A stretch of 64,000 bases of DNA from an uncultured Bacteroides sp. (GTDB lineage: Bacteria > Bacteroidota > Bacteroidia > Bacteroidales > Bacteroidaceae): the NCBI GenBank assembly GCA_900755095.1, contig CAAEFE010000013.1:42353-106352 (forward strand), given 5' to 3'. Below are positions 8,054-17,423 of the stretch, one piece after another. Every line of letters begins with the position of its first letter. Position 1 is the first letter of the stretch. The notes under the pieces were generated by a model. It was not told the origin of the DNA. It worked only from the letters and a program-made list of their open reading frames with translations, and ran no database searches. The position numbers and the translations under genes were made by a program.

Positions 8054-9325
8054 TCAATGGACAAAAGTAGCCAATTTATTCCTATAATATCTTTCCACCT
8101 CTTCCCAATGATAATAGGGTACTAGCTCACTTGCAAGCGGAAGTTTCATTTCTTGTTCATTGAGTAAAATTTTCACCAAGATATTATCATTTCCTTTCTT
8201 ACGGTAAAAAACGAACTGAATATTACAAGCTTTTGGAAAGATACGATAGTTACGCCATATATCTGACAATTTATTTATATCAGTAGTCTGATATGCACAA
8301 TCACCTAATTCCAATAAACAAGCCAAAGGAAGTAGACAAGTCTCGTGCCCGAAGCGCAGGGTAGCACTATTCTCTTTTTTCACGACGCAAGTATCTGCAG
8401 TATTCAGTATATTCTCAAGCAGGTTTGCTTCCACATAAGGCATCTTACCTTGAGTGAGCGGAGACGGCCCGTAGTCAATATACCAATTCAGATTGCTGAT
8501 TAGCCATAAATCATAACACTCTTCTTTGGTAAAAAGAGAATAAAGATCAAGGTCCGTGTCGTGACTTTGCGTAATGGCTGCCAGTTCAAACAAATAACTC
8601 ATCAACTTGCCAGCATCCACTTTCCACTTTACATAATTATCGTTATTAAAAAGAGACTTCATCAAACGTTCGGGATGGAGATGCTCTTTCCGAAAAGCTG
8701 CCTTTACAGCAATCACTTCATCTTCCTGACGCTTCTTTTTGAAGTATTCATTTCCATAATTCATATAATACATATCATAAGAAGTAGCCTCATCCTTGAT
8801 TCTCAACTCCGGATTCAGAGATTGCAATTGCAAGCACTCAGCCGTCATAGAGAGTATACAGCGGATAACGGTTGTAGAACGTGCATCCACCTCTGCCGCT
8901 CCCTGAAACACTTCAGGAAAGTTATTGTACATTCTTCGGGCAATTCCCCTGTGTTGACGGGCACCTAATGGAGTCAAATCACCATATCTATTTTCTGCTC
9001 CGCGCGCAAGGCTGTCTACAAGCCAGAGGGCCTTCTTGCCTAAATCTGTAAGTACTCCGTCTTTCTCTGCTTCGCGAAGAATTGCCAACGGCTTCGTATA
9101 ATCATCAGGATTCACTCTATAACGGGAACCGTGACGAGCATAATGGCTTAGGTAGAACGGTTTATACCCCTTGGGTGGGGCAGTCATTGTGAAATGGGGA
9201 TCAGGATAGGCATAATGGTTGGCTGCCGAGCGATGTATGTCTTCAAATATTTCATCTCTTGCTATCTGTGCACTTATACTAAGCACAAGGCAACAAAGGA
9301 TTGTCAACAAAATAAAACGTTTCAT
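8054..9325 (-). CDS. Secreted histidine phosphatase (MINPP/phytase-like)
   Basis: A 423-residue clade-2 histidine phosphatase with a signal peptide (first ~19 residues, cut near SISAQ). The phosphohistidine motif YARHGSR is at 62-68 (His65). The proton-donor motif reads FGHETC (His327-Glu328): neither the HDTN of classic acid phosphatases nor the HAE of many MINPP enzymes, so the donor carboxylate may be Glu. The family removes phosphate from inositol phosphates or other phosphomonoesters in the periplasm or at the surface. It is the last gene of the operon running left from the SusC gene and is followed by a good terminator. The substrate is not determined by the sequence. Confidence 0.88.
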   Translation of the reverse strand: MKRFILLTILCCLVLSISAQIARDEIFEDIHRSAANHYAYPDPHFTMTAPPKGYKPFYLSHYARHGSRYRVNPDDYTKPLAILREAEKDGVLTDLGKKALWLVDSLARGAENRYGDLTPLGARQHRGIARRMYNNFPEVFQGAAEVDARSTTVIRCILSMTAECLQLQSLNPELRIKDEATSYDMYYMNYGNEYFKKKRQEDEVIAVKAAFRKEHLHPERLMKSLFNNDNYVKWKVDAGKLMSYLFELAAITQSHDTDLDLYSLFTKEECYDLWLISNLNWYIDYGPSPLTQGKMPYVEANLLENILNTADTCVVKKENSATLRFGHETCLLPLACLLELGDCAYQTTDINKLSDIWRNYRIFPKACNIQFVFYRKKGNDNILVKILLNEQEMKLPLASELVPYYHWEEVERYYRNKLATFVH

Positions 9326-9361
9326 ACTTTCTTTTTTTAATAAGTTTAAGATACCACAGAA

Positions 9362-10633
9362 TTATTCACTAGAGTAAGGACCAAACCTGTTCGATATAAC
9401 CAAGTCTGTTTTCCGGGCATCCAGCACATATACTTCATATTCCCCGTCTGGATATACTCTTATCACAATGTGCCCCTGTTTTGCTTTCAAGCTACGGGCA
9501 AACCAAGGACCAATAGCTACCCCCGTTTCATCATCATAGTAAGTCATAAAAACATCCCTAGGCTGCGTTCCGATATTCTTTGATAACAACCGTTGCCCCA
9601 CTTCCGCTCCCGGATGATCGGTACTCCATGATTGAGCCACTACTACTTTAGGATCGAGCACTTCGAGAAAGTTCCGGTTAGTGGCATCCCGATTGCTATG
9701 ATGATTGAGCGACACTGCCGACACCTTTCCTATTATGGGTGCCATAGGAGTTTCTATATCATACCATTCCGCATGGTCTTGGTCTACCAAACCAGAATTA
9801 TCCCCTCCCGCATAATACTTGAATGCGCCATATTTCACCACAATAGCCGTCGACATTTGGTTTTCACTATACTTGCCATTTTTTGCCATCAATTCTTCCT
9901 TGGTAAACAGAATAGTCGTTTTTTTACCTTCCCCTGTCCACAACCGATTATTCGATTTTATATTCCTGACTTCAAACCCCGGATAAGATTTCGGTTCTTT
10001 CTTTAATACAAATTGCGTATTAGAGCCTATGTCGAACTTTTCGACTTTCAATCCGTTGTGTTTTTCCTGATAGTTGAGGAACTCCAATAGGTTCAAGAAA
10101 GTAGGCAAATCTACTCCATCATTCTTTGATCGTAAATCCACGGGGAATTGGTAGTCAGGATAATCCCTATCAACATACATTTTGATAGGAATCACATCTC
10201 CGACTTCCGTCAGCCCCGTAATACGATATCCGTTTTTGGAAGTTCCAGTGGCCTTCTGAACATCACCATAATGATCGGAATGAAAATGGGTCAGAAGAAA
10301 ATAGTCAATCACTACATCCTTTCCCAATAGATTTGTCACATAATTAATGATAGACGAACCGGGCGTATAACTACTATCCGGAAATATCGGAGCTGCATGC
10401 ATCGGTGCATACTTAGCGGCATATTCCTTGCCATCAAAATCACCGGCATCAATCATCATGGTCGTTCCGTCAGGAAAAATCAGAAAAGCGCAATTCCCCC
10501 GCCCGGTATTGATGTGATGAATATCAAGGTATCCTTTCTCCCATTTAGGGAAAGGCGGTATTGTCATTTGAGCCTTGATTATACAACTAAAAACGAGTAA
10601 AAATATGAAATTAACTATTTTCTTTATATCCAT
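9362..10633 (-). CDS. Secreted metallo-beta-lactamase-fold hydrolase (ComEC-like)
   Basis: A 423-residue protein with a signal peptide (KKIVNFIFLLVFSCIIKAQ) and an MBL fold: DIHHINTGRGNCAFLIFPDG then the metal motif THFHSDHYGD (His116, His118, Asp120, His121). The N-terminal layout resembles the MBL domain of ComEC-like proteins, which can hydrolyse nucleic-acid phosphodiesters, but lactone or phosphoester hydrolysis is also possible. It sits 36 bp upstream of the histidine phosphatase gene and 36 bp downstream of the EEP gene, so all three are probably one transcript. A lipobox is not evident (SCII is a weak candidate). Confidence 0.82.
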   Translation of the reverse strand: MDIKKIVNFIFLLVFSCIIKAQMTIPPFPKWEKGYLDIHHINTGRGNCAFLIFPDGTTMMIDAGDFDGKEYAAKYAPMHAAPIFPDSSYTPGSSIINYVTNLLGKDVVIDYFLLTHFHSDHYGDVQKATGTSKNGYRITGLTEVGDVIPIKMYVDRDYPDYQFPVDLRSKNDGVDLPTFLNLLEFLNYQEKHNGLKVEKFDIGSNTQFVLKKEPKSYPGFEVRNIKSNNRLWTGEGKKTTILFTKEELMAKNGKYSENQMSTAIVVKYGAFKYYAGGDNSGLVDQDHAEWYDIETPMAPIIGKVSAVSLNHHSNRDATNRNFLEVLDPKVVVAQSWSTDHPGAEVGQRLLSKNIGTQPRDVFMTYYDDETGVAIGPWFARSLKAKQGHIVIRVYPDGEYEVYVLDARKTDLVISNRFGPYSSE

Positions 10634-10669
10634 CGTTCTATCAATCTGTTTATAAATTACTACTGTACT

Positions 10670-11521
10670 TTATTCTCCAATAATTATTTTACTCCATAGA
10701 AATGGATGATCTGAAAGACTAATGTCTTTTTTAAAAATGCTATATGCGATTTCCGCTTTCATACCAGAATTCTTATTGATTAATATATTATCAATCTGCC
10801 CATATTTGTATTTATCAATATATTGTTCAGCATCTTCCACATCATCCCATACACTCTTAAAGCCTGAATTAAAGATGTATTGCATGGCATTAGTTTCCGG
10901 CAAATCATTGAAGTCGCCCATGACTATGATTCTTTTACTAGTATCTTTCATCAAAACAACATCTACTAAATTCTTCATGACAGAACCTTCAACTACTCCT
11001 GCGCTACCCGGAATATGCAGACTATAAAAGGTTAGTTCCTTATTTTTAATCTTGGTTTCAATCCGAATAGTCGATGAATGTGTCCAACCTTTTCCCTCCA
11101 AAGCAAATTCTTTTGACTGCAATATAGGAGTTTTACTCAATATTACTTTGTATTTTCCTGCATATTTTCCAGTTTTATCCTTTCCCCATTCAATCCAATG
11201 ATTTCCGGAGGATATATCACCGATATAAAAATATTCCATTCCCAAAGCTTTACCTATTATTGAATAAAACTCTTCAACTCCGGAATTCTTATCAATCAAA
11301 ATGGGACATTCTTCCAATGAAAGAATATCTAAATAAAAAGACTTTAGACTCAATGCTATTTCTTCCGCTGTCGCCGTTTGCCCTACATCCACGTTAAAAG
11401 TTCCGACACGAATAGAAGTATCTATTATAGGGGGGATTTTTTCCTTATCATTCTCCGGAGTATCACTACTGCATGAGAATATAAAAGGCAATATTATAAG
11501 CAAAATATTCAGATATTTCAT
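10670..11521 (-). CDS. Lipoprotein of the endonuclease/exonuclease/phosphatase superfamily
   Basis: A 283-residue lipoprotein (lipobox IFSCSS) with EEP-fold motifs in order: RVGTFNVD (metal Asn region), LSLEECPI (metal-binding Glu), FYSLHIPG (catalytic His), VMGDFNDLP (Asp-Asn) and LSDHPFLW (terminal catalytic His). The fold includes DNases, sphingomyelinases and inositol polyphosphate phosphatases, all phosphoester hydrolases that need Mg2+. It is encoded 9 bp after the FN3/leucine-rich lipoprotein gene in the SusC/D operon and is probably exposed at the surface or in the periplasm. The exact substrate cannot be read from the sequence. Confidence 0.85.
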   Translation of the reverse strand: MKYLNILLIILPFIFSCSSDTPENDKEKIPPIIDTSIRVGTFNVDVGQTATAEEIALSLKSFYLDILSLEECPILIDKNSGVEEFYSIIGKALGMEYFYIGDISSGNHWIEWGKDKTGKYAGKYKVILSKTPILQSKEFALEGKGWTHSSTIRIETKIKNKELTFYSLHIPGSAGVVEGSVMKNLVDVVLMKDTSKRIIVMGDFNDLPETNAMQYIFNSGFKSVWDDVEDAEQYIDKYKYGQIDNILINKNSGMKAEIAYSIFKKDISLSDHPFLWSKIIIGE

Positions 11522-11530
11522 AGCTATTAA

Positions 11531-12454
11531 TTATTTAGAATCAGACCCTCTATCATTTAAGATATCATCTACTGATGGATTGTAGGCATTACCTTCACAA
11601 TGATAACTTACTGTAGGCAGACTGGTTAATATTGGTTTTAATGCGGAAAGGTCAGTTAATTTTTCATTACCTTTGTCTGATTTGTTTCCACTTCTTATCC
11701 CTATATTAATTAGTTTCACTGCCGTAAGCCCTTCTAATCCATTCAAGTTTGTAAGGCTGGGATTTCCCATAATATAAAGATTCGTCTTTATTTCACTTAA
11801 ATTTTTCAGACCGGTTATTGAAGTCAACATTGGATTATTTCTCAACCAAAAATTACCGCCAATCTTCTTTAGATTTTTTAGAAAATCAAGATTTCCCAGA
11901 AGACTATTACCATCTACCTCAAGGTTTGTACCCACCTCGGTAATGTTTGCAAGCATAGATACATCTGTAATATCACTGCCTGATGTCCCATTTCCAATTC
12001 GTAATTTACCGGTCACAGAAGTGTATTTCAACTGTAAATTATCGATTGCCTTTTGATTTGGCAGCAGCAAATCGCCTACATAAATATGTTCTATCACTCC
12101 TTCTTTCTGTGGAATCGTTACATTAACCGTACTTGCAAGAGAACGTACATTTGCATTATTCACCCAATACAAATCAATCTCGTAGTCCGTGCCCGGTTTC
12201 AACTTTTCAATTGAATATTTAGTTATAGCAGGATCAACGATATCAATCAGTCCGTCTCCGGGATTATATACAATGACATACTTCTTTACTTCCCCGTTTG
12301 GTACATCCCATGATAAAGAAATACTTTCTTCAAATACCTCCGTTGTCAACCCTGTTATCGGATCTGGTTGATTTATCCCGTCTTTATCATCTCCACATGA
12401 GGCTAACAATAAGGACATCGATAAAATAATGATGAAGTTTAAAATATCTTTCAT
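11531..12454 (-). CDS. Lipoprotein with FN3 domain and receptor-L/leucine-rich repeats
   Basis: Starting at ATG 12454 gives a clear lipoprotein signal (MKDILNFIIILSMSLLLASC); the longer start at 12517 would overlap the SusD gene. After an acidic segment, residues ~30-115 form a fibronectin type III-like domain (PITGLTTEV...ISLSWDVPNG...). The rest contains repeats such as LGNLDFLKNLKKIGGNFWLRNNP and GLKNLSEIKTNLYIMGNPSL, typical of receptor-L-like leucine-rich folds. Placed directly after SusD, it is likely a surface glycan/ligand-binding protein or adhesin accessory of this locus. Confidence 0.75.
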   Translation of the reverse strand: MKDILNFIIILSMSLLLASCGDDKDGINQPDPITGLTTEVFEESISLSWDVPNGEVKKYVIVYNPGDGLIDIVDPAITKYSIEKLKPGTDYEIDLYWVNNANVRSLASTVNVTIPQKEGVIEHIYVGDLLLPNQKAIDNLQLKYTSVTGKLRIGNGTSGSDITDVSMLANITEVGTNLEVDGNSLLGNLDFLKNLKKIGGNFWLRNNPMLTSITGLKNLSEIKTNLYIMGNPSLTNLNGLEGLTAVKLINIGIRSGNKSDKGNEKLTDLSALKPILTSLPTVSYHCEGNAYNPSVDDILNDRGSDSK

Positions 12455-12476
12455 GACTCTATTTTTATTTTTTATA

Positions 12477-13895
12477 TTAATATTCCGGATTTTGTTTAAT
12501 AACGACAGGATTTGCATTAATCTCGCGTTGCGGTATAGGATATACTAATTGATAATCTTTCACCGTGAACTTACTGCTCTCCTGGCTGCTATTATTCATT
12601 GTTTCGACAGCAGTACCTGTACGAATCAAATCGAACCACCTATGGTTTTCAAAAGCGAGTTCCAATCTTCTTTCATCCGCAATGGCTTTTCTGAAACTTG
12701 TTTGATCCGGCAAATCGTCTGAATCATAAGTAGATACTCCTGCGCGCGAACGTATACTGTTCAGAAGCGTAAAGGCCTCACCTGAATCGTCACCCGTATA
12801 TCCTATTTCATTTAAAGCTTCTGCCAGCATAAGAACTACATCCGCATATCTTAAAACTATTACATTTATATCAGAATCCTGATCCTTAACGGTAGGACCT
12901 ACATATTTTTTTGCATATAATTTATTGTTGCTGACTCCGATTGTTACATTCTTGCGCTTGTCATCTGAAGAATATAAATCGTACAATTCTTGTGTCGGTA
13001 TATTCTGGTTGTATACAGCTCCCACAATACCCAATGTCGGACCTTCGCCTGTAGGTGCAAACAGATTAGCCAAAGCACTTCCCTCGTTTTCTAAGTTTGA
13101 GGTAAAGTTAACTTCAAAAATGGATTCTTCATTGTATTCATTATCCGGACCGAATATTTGTGAATAATTTTTCACCAAAGCATATCCTTTTACGTTGTGC
13201 AGTGCTTCCACAGCTTCCTGATACTGCTTCAATGTAAGATATACTTTTCCCAAAAGCGTATATGCCGCCCCTATAGTAGCCCTTCCTTTCTCTTCCTGAA
13301 TAGCAGGCAATCTTTTGATCGCTTCTTTCAAATCGATAATTACCTGTTCATATACTTTAGACTTATTTTCACGACCGACACTTAATAAATCTGCGGGGTC
13401 TTTAGTTTCGGTAAGAATCAACGGAACATCACCAAACAGTCTGACAAGATTAAAATAATTAAGTGCTCTTAAAAAGTAGGTTTCTCCTATAGTAATTGTT
13501 TTTAGGGGTTCATCCATAGCTATATTGTCTATCCGCTCAAGTAAAATATTACAAGATTGAATTGCTTTATAACAGTCAGTCCATGAAGCTTCTATGATGC
13601 TATTGTCTGTTGCTACCTGAAGTATCTCAAATTGATAATACACACCTCCACGCACTGTGGCAGACGTTTCTTTCGAATTATCAGAAGGAACTTCCATCAG
13701 GAAATGGAAATTTTGTCCATATTGGCCGTTTGATTGCAGAAAAGCATAAACCGAATTTAATAGCTGTGTGAAATCTTCGGGCTTAGTATAACTATTTTCT
13801 TTAGTCGAACTGGAAATAGGATATAAATCCAACATATTCGTACAAGAAGTTATAGTAAAAATACCACTAATGAGAATAAATAATATTTTTTTCAT
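12477..13895 (-). CDS. RagB/SusD-family nutrient-binding lipoprotein
   Basis: A 472-residue SusD homologue, counted from ATG 13895, which gives a lipoprotein signal ending TITSC; the upstream ATG at 13934 would overlap SusC. Early LDLYPISS and the segment RALNYFNLVRLFGDVPLI are typical SusD features, as is ELAFENHRWFDLIRTG near the C-terminus. It is anchored on the outer membrane as the lid over the SusC-like transporter encoded 19 bp upstream. The ligand is unknown; neighbouring enzymes suggest a phosphorylated compound or nucleic acid. Confidence 0.93.
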   Translation of the reverse strand: MKKILFILISGIFTITSCTNMLDLYPISSSTKENSYTKPEDFTQLLNSVYAFLQSNGQYGQNFHFLMEVPSDNSKETSATVRGGVYYQFEILQVATDNSIIEASWTDCYKAIQSCNILLERIDNIAMDEPLKTITIGETYFLRALNYFNLVRLFGDVPLILTETKDPADLLSVGRENKSKVYEQVIIDLKEAIKRLPAIQEEKGRATIGAAYTLLGKVYLTLKQYQEAVEALHNVKGYALVKNYSQIFGPDNEYNEESIFEVNFTSNLENEGSALANLFAPTGEGPTLGIVGAVYNQNIPTQELYDLYSSDDKRKNVTIGVSNNKLYAKKYVGPTVKDQDSDINVIVLRYADVVLMLAEALNEIGYTGDDSGEAFTLLNSIRSRAGVSTYDSDDLPDQTSFRKAIADERRLELAFENHRWFDLIRTGTAVETMNNSSQESSKFTVKDYQLVYPIPQREINANPVVIKQNPEY

Positions 13896-13914
13896 AATGC
13901 AATTTTTAAGGTTG

Positions 13915-16900
13915 TTAAAAACTAATGGAAGCACCTACGACAAAATTCTTTTCTGCAGGATATTGTCCTAAGGTCACACCAGCGTTAAGTGGATTTGACG
14001 AGCCTTCACTTTCGGGATTCAGCCCCATGTATTTGGAAACAAGAAGCGGGTTTTTAACCGAGACGTAGACTCTTACATTAGTCAAAAAGGTTCGCGTTAA
14101 CCACTTCTTATCCAATGTATATCCCAAGGAAATATCCCTTATTCTAAAGAAACTTCCGTCTTGCATCATTAAGTCAGACTCTCTGCTTAAAGTATTCGAG
14201 TTTGACCCGGCTTTTGCGTATTTTCCGGGCTTATCAGGACTTATCCATCTGTTGTTATAATATTCCTTGGACATAACAGACCAAATTTCACTACTTAAAA
14301 TGGTAGTAGGAAGGTCTCTGTTTATAACATCAACACCGTAAACTCCCTGTATCGTTATACCTAAATCAAAATTCTTATAAAACAATTGAATGTTTCCACC
14401 ATAAGTAAATTCGGGGTGAGGATTACCGATGATTTCCCGATCTTTTTCCGTTATGGTATTATCGCTGTCATCAATGTTTTTGAAAATATAGTCACCCACT
14501 TTTTGTGAGTCCCGATAATTAGGTAAAGATTTCAGTTGCTCTTCGTTTTCAAATATACCGATGATCCGATAACCATACAATGCTCCGATGGGATGACCTA
14601 CTTTTGTGATATTTCGTGCCGTAATTATTTCATTTTGATTTGCCCCCAATGACAATACTGTATTCTTATTGGTCGAGAAATTGGCAGAGATCTGATAATT
14701 AAAATCTTTGATATGGTTCTTGAATGAAGCTGCAAATTCAAAACCTTTATTCCGAACACTACCTACATTCTGTAAAGAGGTAGAATAACCGGAATATGCA
14801 GGTACCGGCACTTCAAGTAGCATATCGCTTGTTTTCGATACATAATATTCAAAGTTTAAATTCAGCGCATTCCTAAATAAGCCAACATCAAGTCCGACAT
14901 TAACAGTATTATTTTTTTCCCAGGATAAGTTGGCATTGGGAGATGTGTTTGGTCTCATTCCGGCTACCAGATTGCCATTGAAGTTATATTTAGCGCTACT
15001 CATCAGAGACAAACTGGAGTAATTACCAATCTCATCATTTCCTGAAATACCCCAACTTATACGTGGTTTTAATTCACTAATAATATCATTTTTCGGAAAA
15101 AAGTTCTCTTCTGATATTCTCCATGCGGCAGAAAGTGATGGAAATAGTCCAAATCTGTTATTGCGTCCAAATCTCGATGAGCCATCCATACGTAAAGCTG
15201 CCGTAAAAAAGTATTTCTTCTTATAGTCATACTTCAGTCTTCCAAAATATGAGAGTAACGCCCATTGATAACGGGTTGCAGAAGCGGTGTTTATAGTAAG
15301 AGCCGCATTCAATGTGGGGATATCATCATTAGGAAAGTTTTCCGCATCAATAGAGTTATTATTTGTCGTTTCTTTTTGGAATGACATACCACCCAGTATT
15401 TCAAAATCATGTTTTCCCCAACTCTTGTTGAAGGTTATTGTATTTTCAGACATCCAGTTGAAGGTTTCATAGGTAGAAGACGCAGCTTTTGCTACAGTCG
15501 GAGCGGCTTGCCTATAAGCGCCAATCGTAGATGGTCTATAATACTCGGCTCTGTTGGATATAAAATATCCTCCAACATAAGTTTTGAACGTAAGACCTTT
15601 AAGTGGCGTATAAGACAAGTATGCACCACCTAGAATCTTAAAGTTTTCAACTTGATTGGTCGTTAAGTTGGCAGTTGCAACATTGTTCTCCACTTCTGCC
15701 ATACCTCCATAATTTTGAACCGCATGGATCTGTTTGCTTATTGCATAAGATCCATCGGGTTCATATACCGGGAAGAATGGATAGGAATTGTAAATCCCCA
15801 TTGATAAAGGAGACTCTTCCCAGCCTTCCGTTATCTTATCTTGCATAGAATAATTGGGATTTAAATTAATTCCAAATTCAAATTTGTTTGATAGTTTTGA
15901 TGTCAAATTTACTCTGCCCGAAATTCTTTCGTAGTCAGAACCGATTACTATTCCTTTTTGTTTGTAGTAACTGCCTGAAACAAAATAAACGGTTTGTTCA
16001 TTTGCGCCTGAAACCGATAACTCATAATAATTTGTAGGTGCATCTCTAAATATATGATCTTGCCAATTGGTATTTACCAATCCCTGTTGATGCTCTAAAT
16101 ATGGCTTTATAAAATTGGGAATTTCTTGATTCTTATATTGAAAAGCTTCAGCCATCAATTCGGCCTGCTGATATGCATCTACAAGATCATATTTTTTCTC
16201 AACTTGTTGAACACCATAATATGTGTTAAATGTGTATTGTGCCTTACCAGCTTTCCCCTTCTTTGTAGTAATAAGAATTACACCATTTGCAGCTCTGGAA
16301 CCATAAATTGCTGCAGAAGCTACATCTTTCAGAACGTTAATGCTCTCTATATCATTAGGATTGATTGAATTCAGTCCCACATCATCCGTCACCGGTAAAC
16401 CATCTACAACAACCAAAGGTGAACTTCCGGAACTAATGGTTCCAGTACCTCTGATAGAAATCTGTGGATTGCCACCCGGTGCTCCACTTGCTTGTTTGAC
16501 ATAAATTCCTGGCATTCTTCCCGCAATAGCCTGTCCGGGATCACTATAAGATATGCTTTCAAAATCTTTAGACTTAACTTGGCTGACAGCGGTTGATAAA
16601 TCAGATTTCCTTTCCGTTCCATAACCAATTACAACCACCTCATCCAACAATTCAGAATCTTCTTTTAATACAACTCTTGCCAACTGCTTGTCCTTCGCCG
16701 AAAATGTCAATGCGCCATAGCCAACAAATGAAATAGCAACCTTTGAATCTTCCTGAACATCAGTTAGAGAATACTTCCCTTCCAAATTGGTTATAGTACC
16801 TAACGCCGTTCCAACCACCGTAACACTCGCACCGATAACAGGTTCACCTTTCTCATCTACTACCGTTCCGGAAACATTTATATTCCGCTTCTTCTCTTGT

Positions 16901-17253
16901 TCTTTACGAATCAAAACGATGATATTTTCTTGCTCCTGTTTGTAAGTGAGTTCCATTTTGCCTAGAAGTTGCTTCATGACCTGCTGAATCGTTGCATTCT
17001 GTACATTCAACGATACTTTCTGATTTAATTCAGGAAGATTCTCATTGTAGAAGAATTTGTAATTACTTACTTGCTCGATTTTCTTTAAAGAGGCTCTTAA
17101 AGAGATGTCTTTTACATTCACCGTTATTTGAGAATAAGCGGTAAAAGAGACGCTTAAAAACAATAGCAGACAAAGAGCCCGCAGTGTTTTCCAGTTCTTA
17201 CTTCTCCCTGCATTTGTTCGAGGGAATTTCTCAAAGGTTGTTCTGTTTTTCAT
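13915..17253 (-). CDS. SusC/RagA TonB-dependent transporter with STN domain
   Basis: A 1112-residue outer-membrane TonB-linked transporter. After the signal region (LRALCLLLFLSVSFTAYSQ) comes an STN domain (~45-115) used for signalling to a FecR anti-sigma factor, then a carboxypeptidase-regulatory-like domain (VSGTVVDEKGEPVIGASV), the TonB-contact/plug region (DEVVVIGYGTERKSDLSTAVSQV) and a large barrel ending VGASISF. The STN domain fits control by the ECF sigma/FecR pair at 19060-20678. An unrelated ATPase gene now separates it from that pair. No clear TAnnTTTG box was seen upstream, as expected for an ECF-dependent promoter. Confidence 0.95.
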   Translation of the reverse strand: MKNRTTFEKFPRTNAGRSKNWKTLRALCLLLFLSVSFTAYSQITVNVKDISLRASLKKIEQVSNYKFFYNENLPELNQKVSLNVQNATIQQVMKQLLGKMELTYKQEQENIIVLIRKEQEKKRNINVSGTVVDEKGEPVIGASVTVVGTALGTITNLEGKYSLTDVQEDSKVAISFVGYGALTFSAKDKQLARVVLKEDSELLDEVVVIGYGTERKSDLSTAVSQVKSKDFESISYSDPGQAIAGRMPGIYVKQASGAPGGNPQISIRGTGTISSGSSPLVVVDGLPVTDDVGLNSINPNDIESINVLKDVASAAIYGSRAANGVILITTKKGKAGKAQYTFNTYYGVQQVEKKYDLVDAYQQAELMAEAFQYKNQEIPNFIKPYLEHQQGLVNTNWQDHIFRDAPTNYYELSVSGANEQTVYFVSGSYYKQKGIVIGSDYERISGRVNLTSKLSNKFEFGINLNPNYSMQDKITEGWEESPLSMGIYNSYPFFPVYEPDGSYAISKQIHAVQNYGGMAEVENNVATANLTTNQVENFKILGGAYLSYTPLKGLTFKTYVGGYFISNRAEYYRPSTIGAYRQAAPTVAKAASSTYETFNWMSENTITFNKSWGKHDFEILGGMSFQKETTNNNSIDAENFPNDDIPTLNAALTINTASATRYQWALLSYFGRLKYDYKKKYFFTAALRMDGSSRFGRNNRFGLFPSLSAAWRISEENFFPKNDIISELKPRISWGISGNDEIGNYSSLSLMSSAKYNFNGNLVAGMRPNTSPNANLSWEKNNTVNVGLDVGLFRNALNLNFEYYVSKTSDMLLEVPVPAYSGYSTSLQNVGSVRNKGFEFAASFKNHIKDFNYQISANFSTNKNTVLSLGANQNEIITARNITKVGHPIGALYGYRIIGIFENEEQLKSLPNYRDSQKVGDYIFKNIDDSDNTITEKDREIIGNPHPEFTYGGNIQLFYKNFDLGITIQGVYGVDVINRDLPTTILSSEIWSVMSKEYYNNRWISPDKPGKYAKAGSNSNTLSRESDLMMQDGSFFRIRDISLGYTLDKKWLTRTFLTNVRVYVSVKNPLLVSKYMGLNPESEGSSNPLNAGVTLGQYPAEKNFVVGASISF

Positions 17254-17363
17254 ATATCAAAACTTTTAAGTTGTTTGATAGGTATACAGACTGTCATACT
17301 CGCTCGTCCAATCGTCTATCAGACTTTAACTCTCGTTAACTTATTCAATTCAGAGAACAAAAA

Positions 17364-17396
17364 AGCCATTCCAAAGAAGCGGGCTCCGGAATGGCT
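17364..17396 (-). terminator. Terminator of the ATPase gene
   Basis: Inverted repeat AGCCATTCC (17364-17372) / GGAATGGCT (17388-17396) followed on the minus strand by a T6 run. It lies between the ATPase gene and SusC, so SusC needs its own promoter downstream of this point. Confidence 0.8.
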
Positions 17397-17423
17397 CTAT
17401 TCTATATTTTACTCAATAAGTAA

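Noticed and set aside
17254..17423. Invertible promoter upstream of SusC
   Set aside because: No pair of flanking inverted repeats and no invertase nearby; the only clear hairpin is the ATPase terminator.
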